Below are positions 8,060 to 17,423 of a stretch of DNA of 64,000 bases, one piece after another (the first letter of the stretch is position 1; each line of letters begins with the position of its first letter). Below the pieces are notes generated by a model. It ran no database searches. It had not been told where the DNA came from and saw only the letters and a list, made by a program, of their open reading frames with translations. Source of the stretch: Mesorhizobium sangaii (GTDB taxonomy: Bacteria; Pseudomonadota; Alphaproteobacteria; Rhizobiales; Rhizobiaceae); the NCBI RefSeq assembly GCF_014207355.1, contig NZ_JACHEF010000003.1:161763-225762 (forward strand). The letters are read 5' to 3'. The translations under genes were made by a program, and so were the position numbers.

Positions 8060-11000
8060 GCATGCGGCTCCCGTCCGGATCGAAGAAATGGTTGGAGACG
8101 ATCTCGACCGGTCCGAACCGGTTGCGTAACGGATCGGAGACATTGGCGCGCGTACCGTGCCTTGCCTTGCCGCCCTTGACCAGCGCCAGCGCAATGTGCT
8201 TGCCGAGCGCCGGCGAATAGCAGCAGGCGGTGATGTGGCCGATCGAGCCGTGTGGATTGGCCTCATCGAGTTGCTCTACGATGTGCGCGCCGCCATTGAG
8301 TGGCCGGTTGTCGAGAGCGATCAGGCCGACGAGTTCCAGACGGTCAGACGCGATCAGGCCCTCGCGGTCCATCATCGCCGAGCCGATGAACGGCTTTTTC
8401 TTCGACAGCATCCAGTCGAGATGCAGGTCGCGCGCGGTGGTGCGGCCGTCGATCTCGGCGCCGGTGACATGGCCCTTTTCGATGCGCATCGTGCCCAGCG
8501 CCTCGAGCCCGTAGGTGATCAGCCCGAACGGCTTGCCGGCCTCGATCAGCGCCTCCCAGACATGGGTGCCATGGCCGGCACCGGAATAGACCTCGAAGGC
8601 CATTTCCCCGGAGAATGAGAGCCGGCAGATCATCACCGGGACACCCGATATCTCGCCGCGCACAATGCCCATGAAGGGCAAGGTGGCGTTGTCGACCGAT
8701 GTGCCGGTGACGCAAGCAGCCAGGATTTGCCTGGCCTTCGGTCCGCCGATCGCGGCGCCCGCCCATTCGTCGGTCACCGAGGTGACGTGCACCTTGAGCT
8801 CCGGCCAGATCACGTCGAGGAAATACTCCAGATGCTGCATCACCTTGCCGGCGTTGGCCGTGGTGGTGGTCATCAGGAAATCCTGCTCGCCCAGCCGCCA
8901 GGTGGTGCCGTCGTCGAAGGCGAGGCCGTCCTCGCGCAGCATCAGCCCGTAGCGGGCCTTGCCGACCGCCAGTGTCGAAAACATGTTGGTGTAGACGCGG
9001 TCGAGGAATGCGGCGGCGTCGGGCCCTTGCACGGCGATCTTGCCCAGTGTCGACACATCGACGATGCCGGCGCTGTCACGCGTCGCCTTGGCTTCGCGCA
9101 CATAGGCCTGCTCGACCGTCTCCCCGGCATGGCCGTAGATCATCGGACGGTACCAGAGACCGGCGGAATACATCGTCGCGCCATTGGCGAGATGCCAGTC
9201 ATGCATCGGCGTCAGCCGCTCGGGTTTCAGGTCGCCGAAGCGTTCCGCCGCCAGCGAGCCGATCGATACGGGCGCAAAGGGCGGGCGGAAGCGCGTCGTG
9301 CCGACCTCGGGGATCGGCTTGCCCAGCGCCTCGGCCATGATGGCAAGGCCTGGAACATTGGAGCTCTTGCCTTGGTCGGTCGCCATGCCGAGCGTGGTGT
9401 AGCGCTTCAGGTGCTCGACCGAGACAAAGCCTTCGCGATGCGCCAGCCGCACATCCTCCGCAGTCACGTCGTGCTGGAAATCGACAAAGCTCTTGCCCTT
9501 GGCCCTGATCTCGAACACCGGCGCCGGATCGGGGTCGCCAGGAACGGCTTCGACAGTGGGCAACGCCGCCGGCGTGCTGGTTCCACCGGCCGCGGCAAGG
9601 CCGGCGGCGCGGCCTTCGGCGATGGCTTCGGTGGTGGAAAAACTGCCGGTGAAGGCGCCGGCGCCAATCCAGTGCTGCGTTGGCCATTGCTGCGTCGGCT
9701 TCGGCGGCAGGAAAGCCTGCCGCGCGGCGTTCCACTCGGCCTTGGCGCCGGCTTGGCTGGCCAGATGGATGGTCGGCGACCAGCCGCCCGACATCAGCAG
9801 GCAATCGGCATGGATGCTGCGGGCGTCGCCGGTGAGCGAGCCATTGGCCATGTCGAAGCGTTGCAGCTTGAGGCCGGACAGCGCCTTGCCGCCCTCGGTG
9901 GCGATGACCGCATGGCCGGCGAAGATCTCGGCCTCGGCTTCGGCGGCCAGCTTGCGCATCTCGGCTGAAGGCTCTGGCCTGACGTCGACAATGGCGACGA
10001 CCGAGGCACCCGCCTTCTTCAAGGCGACGGCCGTTCGGTAGGCGCTGTCATTGTTGGTGAACAGCGCGATCCGTTCGCCCGGCAGCACGCCGAACTCGTT
10101 GGCGTAGCGCTCGGCGGCATGCGCCAGCATCACGCCCGGCCTGTCATTGCCGGGGAACACCAGTGGCCGCTCGAAGGCGCCGGTGGCAAGCACCACGGAG
10201 CGGGCGCGGATCGCCCAATAGCGATGGCGCGGCTCGCCCTTGCCGGGCTGTTCCTTGTGGTCGCTGACCCTTTCGAGCGCGGCAAGCGTGTTGTTGTCGT
10301 AGTAGCCCCAGACCGTGGTGCGCGGCAAAAGCCGGACATTGTCGCGGGCTTCGAGCTGGGCGACGGTGCGGCGGGCCCAGTCGGCGGCCGGTGCGCCATC
10401 GATGGTTTCGCCCGACCAGTTGGCAGAGCCGCCGAACCGCGGCTCAAGATCAGCCAGCATGACCCGGGCGCCCTGATCGGCAGCGGCCTTGGCGGCCATC
10501 AGCCCGGCCGGGCCGGAGCCGACCACCAGCACGTCGCAAAAGGCGTTCATGCGTTCGTAGCGGGCCGGGTCCTTCGCCGATCCGGCGCTGCCGAGACCGG
10601 CGGCGCGGCGGATGAAATGCTCGCAGAACATCCAGAAGCGTGTGCCCTTGAGCGGACCGATCACCGGCCCCATGAAGGTTTTGTAATAGAAACCGGCCGA
10701 CAGGATCTTGCCGCCGAGCTGGTTGACGGCGTTGATGTCCCAGGCAAGCGAGGGAAAGCGGTTCTGGCTGATGGCGACCAGCCCGTCATGGATCTCGACC
10801 ATGGTCGCCGGAATGTTGGGCTCGCGAACCTCGCCCTTCAGCACTGTCACCAGCGCGTTGGGCTCTTCGACGCCTGCGGTGAGCAGGCCGCGCGGGCGGT
10901 GGTATTTGAATGAACGCCCATAGAGGGTGACGCCCTTGGCCAGCAGCGCCGACGCCAGCGTGTCGCCGGCATGGCCGGTATAGGCCGCTCCGTCGAAGGT

Positions 11001-11060
11001 GAAGCGGATGGTTTTCAGCCGGTCGATGCGGCCGCCGGTGTCGGTGCGGCGCGGGCTCAT
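8052..11060 (-). CDS. soxA: sarcosine oxidase alpha subunit
   Basis: A 1002-residue SoxA. The N-terminal ~100 residues form a ferredoxin-like module (GDTLASALLAKG, RSFKYHRPRG). A pyridine-nucleotide/flavin-binding domain starts with VVGSGPAGLMAAKAA near residue 180. The C-terminal ~400 residues are a GcvT folate-binding domain. The heterotetrameric enzyme oxidises sarcosine to glycine, makes H2O2, and transfers the methyl carbon to THF as methylene-THF. The length is typical for the family. The start overlaps the end of soxD by 4 nt and the end overlaps soxG, as expected for a tightly coupled operon. Confidence 0.95.
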   Translation of the reverse strand: MSPRRTDTGGRIDRLKTIRFTFDGAAYTGHAGDTLASALLAKGVTLYGRSFKYHRPRGLLTAGVEEPNALVTVLKGEVREPNIPATMVEIHDGLVAISQNRFPSLAWDINAVNQLGGKILSAGFYYKTFMGPVIGPLKGTRFWMFCEHFIRRAAGLGSAGSAKDPARYERMNAFCDVLVVGSGPAGLMAAKAAADQGARVMLADLEPRFGGSANWSGETIDGAPAADWARRTVAQLEARDNVRLLPRTTVWGYYDNNTLAALERVSDHKEQPGKGEPRHRYWAIRARSVVLATGAFERPLVFPGNDRPGVMLAHAAERYANEFGVLPGERIALFTNNDSAYRTAVALKKAGASVVAIVDVRPEPSAEMRKLAAEAEAEIFAGHAVIATEGGKALSGLKLQRFDMANGSLTGDARSIHADCLLMSGGWSPTIHLASQAGAKAEWNAARQAFLPPKPTQQWPTQHWIGAGAFTGSFSTTEAIAEGRAAGLAAAGGTSTPAALPTVEAVPGDPDPAPVFEIRAKGKSFVDFQHDVTAEDVRLAHREGFVSVEHLKRYTTLGMATDQGKSSNVPGLAIMAEALGKPIPEVGTTRFRPPFAPVSIGSLAAERFGDLKPERLTPMHDWHLANGATMYSAGLWYRPMIYGHAGETVEQAYVREAKATRDSAGIVDVSTLGKIAVQGPDAAAFLDRVYTNMFSTLAVGKARYGLMLREDGLAFDDGTTWRLGEQDFLMTTTTANAGKVMQHLEYFLDVIWPELKVHVTSVTDEWAGAAIGGPKARQILAACVTGTSVDNATLPFMGIVRGEISGVPVMICRLSFSGEMAFEVYSGAGHGTHVWEALIEAGKPFGLITYGLEALGTMRIEKGHVTGAEIDGRTTARDLHLDWMLSKKKPFIGSAMMDREGLIASDRLELVGLIALDNRPLNGGAHIVEQLDEANPHGSIGHITACCYSPALGKHIALALVKGGKARHGTRANVSDPLRNRFGPVEIVSNHFFDPDGSRMHG

Positions 11061-11353
11061 GATTTGTCCTCCGCCTTGCGGCGCGCGGTCGAGGTGTGGG
11101 CGCCGCGTATGAAGGCGACGCTCAAAATCTCATGCGTCAGCGTATTGCGCACGACCCTGAGATGCGCGCGGCAACCGCCGGAATGCTGCCAGATTTCGTT
11201 GTGATCGCCAGCCGGGTTCAGCCGGTCGTAGACATAGGCGTTCCATGCCTCGAAATTCTGCGAGGCGGGGTCGGGACGCTCGCGGTTGCCGTCACCTTGA
11301 TAGGTAAATTCGACGACGTCGCGCGGGCCGCAATATGGACAGGTGATCAACAT
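11057..11353 (-). CDS. soxD: sarcosine oxidase delta subunit
   Basis: A 98-residue SoxD. The zinc-binding pattern is visible: CPYCG at the N-terminus (C5, C8) and HSGGCRAH in the middle. The subunit is structural and binds zinc in the characterised heterotetrameric enzymes. It sits between soxB and soxA with an 11-nt gap and a 4-nt overlap respectively. Confidence 0.94.
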   Translation of the reverse strand: MLITCPYCGPRDVVEFTYQGDGNRERPDPASQNFEAWNAYVYDRLNPAGDHNEIWQHSGGCRAHLRVVRNTLTHEILSVAFIRGAHTSTARRKAEDKS

Positions 11354-11363
11354 GGGACTTTAC

Positions 11364-12623
11364 CTAATGCAGCCGCGGGTTTGCACCCTGGCCCTTGTCG
11401 TCGATCACCAGGCCGCGGTGGAAGCGGTCGAGCGTGAAGGGGGCGTTGAAGTCGTGCGGCTGATCCTTGGCGATGGTCCAGGCAAAGCACCAGCCCGAGG
11501 CCGGCGTCGCCTTGAAGCCGCCATAGCACCAGCCGCAGTTGAGATACATGCCGGGCAGGGGGCCGGTGGTGATGATCGGCGAGCCGTCCATCGACATGTC
11601 GCAGACGCCGCCCCAGGAGCGCAGCATGCGCACGCGGGCAAGGCCCGGAAACAGCGCCAGCATCTCGCTCATTACCTCGTCGACGATGGGCAGGTTGCCG
11701 CGCTGGGCATAGCTGTTGTAGCCGTCGATGTCGCCGCCATAGATGAGGCCGCCCTTGTCCGACTGCGACATGTAGAAATGGCCCATGCCGAAGGTGACGA
11801 CGGTGTCGATGAAGGGCTTTAGCGATTCGGTGACAAAGGCCTGCAGCACGTGGCTTTCGATCGGCATCGTCTCGACGCCCGCCAACTGCATGACTCGCCC
11901 GGTGCTGCCTGCGACCGCTACGGCCACCTTCCTGGCGCGGATATCGCCGCGCGACGTGGTGACGCCGGTGACGCGGTCGCCGTCGCGCAGGAAGCCGGTG
12001 ACCTCGCAATTCTCGATGATGTCGACGCCGCGACGGTCGGCGCCGCGCGCATAGCCCCAGGCGACCGCATCGTGGCGGGCGGTGCCGGCGCGCCGCTGCA
12101 TCAGGCCGCCGACCACCGGGAAGCGTGCGCTGTCGGAGATATCGAGCGCCGGGATCAGGCGTTTGATCTGCGCTGGCGTCATCAATTCAGCATCGACGCC
12201 GAGATGGCGCATGGCGTTGCCGCGCCGTGCATAATCGTCGAACTGGGCCGGCGTGTGCGCCAGGTTCAGGCAGCCGCGCTGGGAGAACATGACATTGTAA
12301 TTGAGTTCGTGCGACAGGTTCTCCCACATCTTCATCGAATGCTCGTAGAAGCGGGTGTTGGCGGGCAGCAGATAGTTCGAGCGCACGGCCGTCGTGTTGC
12401 GGCCGACATTGCCGGAGCCGAGCCAGCCCTTTTCCAGCACCGCGACATTGGTGATGCCGTGTTCCTTGGCGAGATAGTAGGCGGTTGCCAGCCCGTGACC
12501 GCCGCCGCCGATGATGATGACATCATAGGACGCCTTCGGATCCGGCTTGCGCCAGGCCGGCTTCCAGTCCTTGTTTCCCTTGAGCGCGTTCGCGAGCAGC
12601 GAAAAGGCCGAGTACTCTGCCAT
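11364..12623 (-). CDS. soxB: sarcosine oxidase beta subunit
   Basis: A 419-residue flavoprotein. The FAD Rossmann motif YDVIIIGGGGHGLATAYYLAK lies near residue 32. The segment ARHDAVAWGYA contains the histidine expected to bind FMN covalently in this subunit. It carries the sarcosine oxidation site. Three in-frame ATGs cluster at 12632, 12626 and 12623. I chose 12623 because the resulting MAEYSAFSLL start resembles rhizobial SoxB, but no strong ribosome-binding site separates them. First gene of soxBDAG, divergent from the MscS gene. Its upstream region has none of the bipartite GCGAC elements found elsewhere in the window. Confidence 0.94.
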   Translation of the reverse strand: MAEYSAFSLLANALKGNKDWKPAWRKPDPKASYDVIIIGGGGHGLATAYYLAKEHGITNVAVLEKGWLGSGNVGRNTTAVRSNYLLPANTRFYEHSMKMWENLSHELNYNVMFSQRGCLNLAHTPAQFDDYARRGNAMRHLGVDAELMTPAQIKRLIPALDISDSARFPVVGGLMQRRAGTARHDAVAWGYARGADRRGVDIIENCEVTGFLRDGDRVTGVTTSRGDIRARKVAVAVAGSTGRVMQLAGVETMPIESHVLQAFVTESLKPFIDTVVTFGMGHFYMSQSDKGGLIYGGDIDGYNSYAQRGNLPIVDEVMSEMLALFPGLARVRMLRSWGGVCDMSMDGSPIITTGPLPGMYLNCGWCYGGFKATPASGWCFAWTIAKDQPHDFNAPFTLDRFHRGLVIDDKGQGANPRLH

Positions 12624-12797
12624 CATTGTCATCCGGTTCGGGCGATGCGGCAGACTATAGAGCAGGCCGCATCCGCAAAGCCAATATTGCGCCATCGCCT
12701 TTCGACTGGCCGACGCCCGCGATCGGATGAGTCGAGTGATCAGATGCGACGGCTTGCCCCATGATATGGCCGTCTTTATCAATGACAGGCTTTTTAG

Positions 12798-15320
12798 ATG
12801 CCTTTGCCGCTCGTGAGTCGCCAACAAATCATGCTTTTCCGGTTGCTTCGCCTCATTTTGATCCTAGCGCTTGTCGTCTCGGCGCCGCCTTCGTTTGATG
12901 CGATGGCGCAAGCGCTCGGTCAGGGCGCTGCCGGTTTGATCACCGATCAGCAGAAAGTCATCCAGGGCCTGACGGCCAAGACTGACGATCTCGAGAAGAA
13001 AATACAGCAGGACGGTGAGGACGATGCCTCACTCGTCGATATTCGTCTGCAACTGGAGGACATGTCGCGTGCGGCACTTACCAGTGCGCTGGCGTTTCGA
13101 TCGCGCCTCACCGACATCAACAATCGGATTGAGGTGCTGGGCCCGCCGCCTGCGGCGGGGCAGCCGCAGGAGCCCGACATAGTGACCGGCGAACGCCAGG
13201 CGCTGGCGTCGGAAAAGGCCGAGATCAACGCGGTTGTCGCCAGCGCGCAGAACCTGTCGATCCGCATCAGCGGGCTGGTCGACAAAATCGGCAACATGCG
13301 CAGCGCGCTGTTCCGCAACCTTTTGACCAAGCGCTACGTGCTGTCCGATGCCCTGAGCCCTGAGGTCTTCTCCGACGCCCATGACGAATACGCCAACCTG
13401 TACAAGGCGGTGTCGTCCTGGCTGATCTTTGCTTTCAAGTTCAAGTTCAAGGCCATCCTGGCTGCGACATTCGTGGCGCTCGGACTTGCGCTGGTGCTGC
13501 TGGTCGGGGGCAGGCGCCTGTTCGGGCGGGTCTTTGAAGCCGACCCGACGGTCGAGGAACCGTCCTACCTCAGCCGTCTGTCGGTGGCGTTCTGGTCGAC
13601 TTTGCTGCCGTCACTGGCGGTCAGCGTATTCCTGGCCTCCACGGTATTCTTATTCAACTATTACAATGTGTTGCGTGGCGACATCGGGGTCTTCCTGAAC
13701 GCGCTGGCGGCTGTCATCGCCGTGGTGTTCGGCGTCAACCGGCTGACCAATGCGGCGCTCGAGCCGCGGCTGCCGAACTGGCGGCTCATTCCCGTCGAAA
13801 CCGGCCCGGCGCGCTGGCTGGTGCGGCTGACGACCGCCATGGCAGTGGTCATCGGCGTCAACTATTTCCTGTCCATCGTCAACGACAAGATGGGCTCGCC
13901 GCTGTCGCTGACCATCGCCCGGAGTTTCGGCGCCACGATCATCTTTGGCGTGATCCTGATCCTGATGGCGATGCTGCGGCCGTTCAGGGCGCGTGATGGA
14001 AGCTGGCGTCCGTGGCCGGCATGGCTGCGCTACATGGCGCTTGCGCTTGGTCTGTTCACCATCGCTGCGTCCTTGCTCGGCTATATTGGCCTTGCCATCT
14101 TTGTCTCGGTGCAGGTGTTGGTCACCGGCACCATCCTCATCACTTCCTATATCGGCTTCCTGTCGGCGCGGGCGATCGGCGAGGAGGGCGCTTTCGCCGA
14201 CACTTCCGTTGGGCGCTGGCTGTCGGCCAATTCGAGTTACGATGACGCCGCCCTCGATCAACTCGGCCTCGCCGTCAGCGTAGCCATCAACTTGATGATC
14301 GTGCTGGTCTTCCTGCCGCTGATCCTGTTGATGTGGGGTTTCCAGCCCGGCGACATCGAGGCCTGGGCCTACAGGCTGGCAACCGGGATCACCGTCGGTT
14401 CGGTGACGATTTCGGTCACCGGCATCCTTTCCGGCATCGTCGTCTTCATCATTGGCTATTTCCTGACGCGCTGGTTCCAGGGCTGGCTCGACGGTTCAGT
14501 GATGGCGCGCGGCAAGGTCGATACCGGGGTGCGCAACTCGATCCGGCTGGCGGTCGGTTACTCCGGTGTTGCGCTGGCGGCACTCGTCGGCATCTCGGCT
14601 GCAGGCATTGACCTGTCCAATCTCGCGCTGGTCGCCGGTGCTCTTTCCCTCGGCATCGGCTTTGGCCTGCAGAATGTGGTGTCCAATTTCGTCTCCGGCC
14701 TGATCCTTTTGGCCGAGCGGCCCTTCAAGGTCGGTGACTGGATTGTCGCCGGCGACGTCAGCGGCACCGTCAAGAAGATCAGCGTGCGCGCCACCGAGAT
14801 CGAGACGTTCCAGCGGCAGTCGGTAATCCTGCCCAATTCGAACCTGATCAACAACGCCGTCGGCAACTGGACGCATCGCAACAAGCTTGGCCGCGTCGAC
14901 ATCAAGGTCGGCGTCGCCTATGGCAGCGACGTCAAACAGGTTCATGCCATCCTGCTGGACATCGCACGCAGCCACCCCATGGTGCTGAAGAACCCGGAAC
15001 CTTTCGTGCTGTTTTCCAATTTCGGTGCGGCCGCACTTGAATTCGAGATCCGCGTGTTCCTGGCCGATGTGATGAACGGCAATATCGCGCAGAACGACAT
15101 CCGCTTTGCCGTGCTCGAGAAATTCAACGGCGAGCATATCGAGATTCCCTCGACGCCACGCGCTGTCGTCGAGGTGCGCAAGCCAGAGGCCTGGCCGACC
15201 GACGACGACAAGATCGAGGCCGACTTTGCCGAACAGGAACAGGCCAAGGTGGAAGCCGCGGCCGAAGCAAGAAAGCTCGCCAAAACGGGACGCAAGGTGC
15301 GCAAGCCCGATCCGGACTAG
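12798..15320 (+). CDS. mechanosensitive channel of the MscS family with DUF3772 N-terminal domain
   Basis: An 840-residue membrane protein. It begins with a signal peptide (RLILILALVVSAPPSFDAMA) and a periplasmic coiled-coil-rich DUF3772 region (to about residue 200). Some ten transmembrane helices follow. The MscS pore and beta domain starts near residue 605 with ALSLGIGFGLQNVVSNFVSG, then LLAERPFKVGDWI. It should release solutes upon hypo-osmotic shock, fitting a neighbourhood rich in betaine metabolism. A later ATG at 12831 gives a shorter signal peptide and is an alternative start. The C-terminal tail is charged (EEQ..KVEAAAEARK). Confidence 0.9.
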   Translation: MPLPLVSRQQIMLFRLLRLILILALVVSAPPSFDAMAQALGQGAAGLITDQQKVIQGLTAKTDDLEKKIQQDGEDDASLVDIRLQLEDMSRAALTSALAFRSRLTDINNRIEVLGPPPAAGQPQEPDIVTGERQALASEKAEINAVVASAQNLSIRISGLVDKIGNMRSALFRNLLTKRYVLSDALSPEVFSDAHDEYANLYKAVSSWLIFAFKFKFKAILAATFVALGLALVLLVGGRRLFGRVFEADPTVEEPSYLSRLSVAFWSTLLPSLAVSVFLASTVFLFNYYNVLRGDIGVFLNALAAVIAVVFGVNRLTNAALEPRLPNWRLIPVETGPARWLVRLTTAMAVVIGVNYFLSIVNDKMGSPLSLTIARSFGATIIFGVILILMAMLRPFRARDGSWRPWPAWLRYMALALGLFTIAASLLGYIGLAIFVSVQVLVTGTILITSYIGFLSARAIGEEGAFADTSVGRWLSANSSYDDAALDQLGLAVSVAINLMIVLVFLPLILLMWGFQPGDIEAWAYRLATGITVGSVTISVTGILSGIVVFIIGYFLTRWFQGWLDGSVMARGKVDTGVRNSIRLAVGYSGVALAALVGISAAGIDLSNLALVAGALSLGIGFGLQNVVSNFVSGLILLAERPFKVGDWIVAGDVSGTVKKISVRATEIETFQRQSVILPNSNLINNAVGNWTHRNKLGRVDIKVGVAYGSDVKQVHAILLDIARSHPMVLKNPEPFVLFSNFGAAALEFEIRVFLADVMNGNIAQNDIRFAVLEKFNGEHIEIPSTPRAVVEVRKPEAWPTDDDKIEADFAEQEQAKVEAAAEARKLAKTGRKVRKPDPD

Positions 15321-15496
15321 GGGTGTAGTCAGTCAACTGGCCCTTGAACGGGCGCGCTCGCAACCGGCCAAAGCCAATTGCGGCATGAATGCGGCATTCA
15401 GTTGCGGTTCAGCTTCCATCTCATATAAGCTCCCATGCAAAGGCGAAAATGCCTTGCGAAATGCAACAGAGGCGGTGGGAACACCGATATTGCAAC

Positions 15497-15760
15497 ATGT
15501 GGAAGTCTCTCGTCGCTGCCGTCGCTTTGGCCGCTGCCATCGGCTCGACCCATGCCGCCAGCGCGGTCAACAAGGACGCCGAGACCCGCACGCTGATCGT
15601 GACGGAGGGCGGCAGCAAATCCGACCTTGCGCTGGCCGCTGGCGAAACCGTTGAATTCTGCCCGAACGGCTGCTTCGTCACCTTGCCCAATGGCGATCTC
15701 GAAGCTCTCACCGGCTCCGAAACCGTCGAAATCTCGGGCGGCGTTGCCCGCATCAAGTAA
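15497..15760 (+). CDS. small secreted protein of unknown function
   Basis: An 87-residue protein with a clear signal peptide (MWKSLVAAVALAAAIGSTHAASA). The mature part is about 65 residues with two close cysteines (FCPNGCF). I do not recognise a named family, though rhizobial genomes have similar short periplasmic proteins. The start at 15497 is chosen because it begins the signal peptide; the frame is open further upstream but without a good start. A strong terminator follows 19 nt after the stop codon, so it is probably a monocistronic message. Confidence 0.75.
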   Translation: MWKSLVAAVALAAAIGSTHAASAVNKDAETRTLIVTEGGSKSDLALAAGETVEFCPNGCFVTLPNGDLEALTGSETVEISGGVARIK

Positions 15761-15779
15761 TTCCGGCGACATGACGGAA

Positions 15780-15808
15780 AAGGCCGGGCATTTGCCCGGC
15801 CTTTTATT
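15780..15808 (+). terminator. rho-independent terminator
   Basis: AAGGCCGGGC-ATTT-GCCCGGCCTT, a 10-bp stem with a 4-nt loop, followed by TTATTG. It ends the message of the small secreted protein gene. Confidence 0.8.
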
Positions 15809-15987
15809 GTTTGCGGTAGCGTTTGCTTAACAATGACGCTGGAAATACCGCCGCGACAACCGCCTGCATCCGGGCGTTTTAACGTTCGCTATGCCGTTCC
15901 CGGCTATATCAGCTTCAAGACGCCGAAACGCGGCGCGCAACGAGGCTCCGGTTTTCCGGATCATACGGTGGCAGGGCAGGACGGGCT

Positions 15988-17421
15988 ATGGATGCGCGGT
16001 CGGACAGGAACGCAATACCGTTTGCGGTCGATCTCGACGGCACGCTGATTGCCACCGACCTGTTGTGGGAAGGGCTGTTCATCCTCCTCAAGAAGAACCC
16101 GCTCTATATCTTCCTCGTGCCTTTCTGGGCCGCCCGCGGGCCGGCCCGGTTGAAGCAGGCGATCGCCCAGCGCATCGACATCGACCCGGCATCGCTGCCC
16201 TATCGCGAGGCGTTGCTCTGCCGCCTCCGCACCGAGCACGCCGAAGGCCGCAAGATCGTGCTGGCGACCGGCACGCCGCGCAAATTCGCCGACGCCATCG
16301 CTACCCATCTCGGCATTTTCGACCGGGTGCTGGCTACCGACGGTTTCGACAATCTGACCTCCGGCAGGAAGCGCGCCTCACTGATCGCGGCCTATGGCGA
16401 CGGCGGCTTCGATTATGCCGGCAACAGCCGCCACGACCTCCAGGTCTTCGACGTCGCGCGCACGGCAATCGTCGTGGCGCCCGACCGCCATGCCGCGCGC
16501 TGGCAGGCAGCACACGGCGCCGAGACGATGCCGACGCTGAAGCCGACGTTGCGGACCGTCGTCAAGATGTTGCGCGTGCATCAGTGGCTCAAGAACTCGC
16601 TGATCGCCGTGCCGATGGTGCTGTCGCATGAATACTTCAACACCGACATGATCTGGGAATGCATGCTGGCATTCGTTTCGTTCAGCGCGGTGGCCTCGGC
16701 CATCTACATTCTCAACGATTTCTTCGACCTTGCGCTCGACCGCAAGCACGCCACCAAGCGCAACCGGCCGTTCGCCAGCGGCGCGCTGTCGATTCCGTTC
16801 GGCCTTGGCGCGATCACGGTGCTGCTGGCGATCGGCATCGGCACCGGGTTGCTTTTGTCGCCCGAATTCCTGGCCGTGCTTGGTGGCTACATGGCGGTCA
16901 CGACAGCCTATTCGCTGTCGTTCAAGCGCATGCTGCTTGTCGATGTGCTGACGCTTGCCGGTCTCTACACGATCCGTGTCCTGGCGGGTGCGGCCGCGAC
17001 CGGCGTCGACGTCTCGTTCTGGCTGCTCGCCTTCTCGATCTTCTTCTTCCTGTCGCTGGCGCTGGTGAAACGCTTCGTCGAACTGCGCACCACGGCCATT
17101 CCGCCCGGCGAACGCATTGCCGGCCGCGGCTATCGCACCGAGGACCAGGAGATCGTCGCCCAGGCCGGAATGGCTTCGGCCTTCTCCTCGGCGCTGGTGC
17201 TGGCGCTCTACATGGACAGCGTCGCGGTGCGTGAGCTTTATCCGCATCCTTGGCTGATCTGGCCGCTGGCGCCGATCGTACTTTATCTCACCATGCGCGT
17301 CTGGATCCTGGCGCGCCGCGACGAGATGCATGACGACCCCGTCGTCTTCATCATCCGCGACTGGCGCAGCCAGATCGTGGTGCTGATCGGTGCGGTGATG
17401 CTGGTCATCGGGGGCTGGTAG
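15988..17421 (+). CDS. HAD-UbiA fusion: polyprenyl-phosphate phosphoribosyltransferase-like membrane protein
   Basis: A 477-residue fusion. Residues ~10-175 are a HAD phosphatase (D15-L-D17-G-T, then GTPRKF and GNSRHD). Residues ~190-477 are a UbiA-superfamily integral membrane transferase with the metal-binding motif N243DxxD...D251 (NDFFDLALDRKHATKRNRP). In mycobacteria a UbiA enzyme makes decaprenyl-phospho-phosphoribose, and a separate phosphatase removes the phosphate. Here both activities may lie in one chain, with the HAD domain as the phosphatase. The next gene, 2 nt away, encodes a DprE1-like oxidase, which supports that reading. Aromatic prenylation (quinone type) is the main alternative and is less likely given the context. 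Confidence 0.82.
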   Translation: MDARSDRNAIPFAVDLDGTLIATDLLWEGLFILLKKNPLYIFLVPFWAARGPARLKQAIAQRIDIDPASLPYREALLCRLRTEHAEGRKIVLATGTPRKFADAIATHLGIFDRVLATDGFDNLTSGRKRASLIAAYGDGGFDYAGNSRHDLQVFDVARTAIVVAPDRHAARWQAAHGAETMPTLKPTLRTVVKMLRVHQWLKNSLIAVPMVLSHEYFNTDMIWECMLAFVSFSAVASAIYILNDFFDLALDRKHATKRNRPFASGALSIPFGLGAITVLLAIGIGTGLLLSPEFLAVLGGYMAVTTAYSLSFKRMLLVDVLTLAGLYTIRVLAGAAATGVDVSFWLLAFSIFFFLSLALVKRFVELRTTAIPPGERIAGRGYRTEDQEIVAQAGMASAFSSALVLALYMDSVAVRELYPHPWLIWPLAPIVLYLTMRVWILARRDEMHDDPVVFIIRDWRSQIVVLIGAVMLVIGGW

Positions 17422-17423
17422 GA

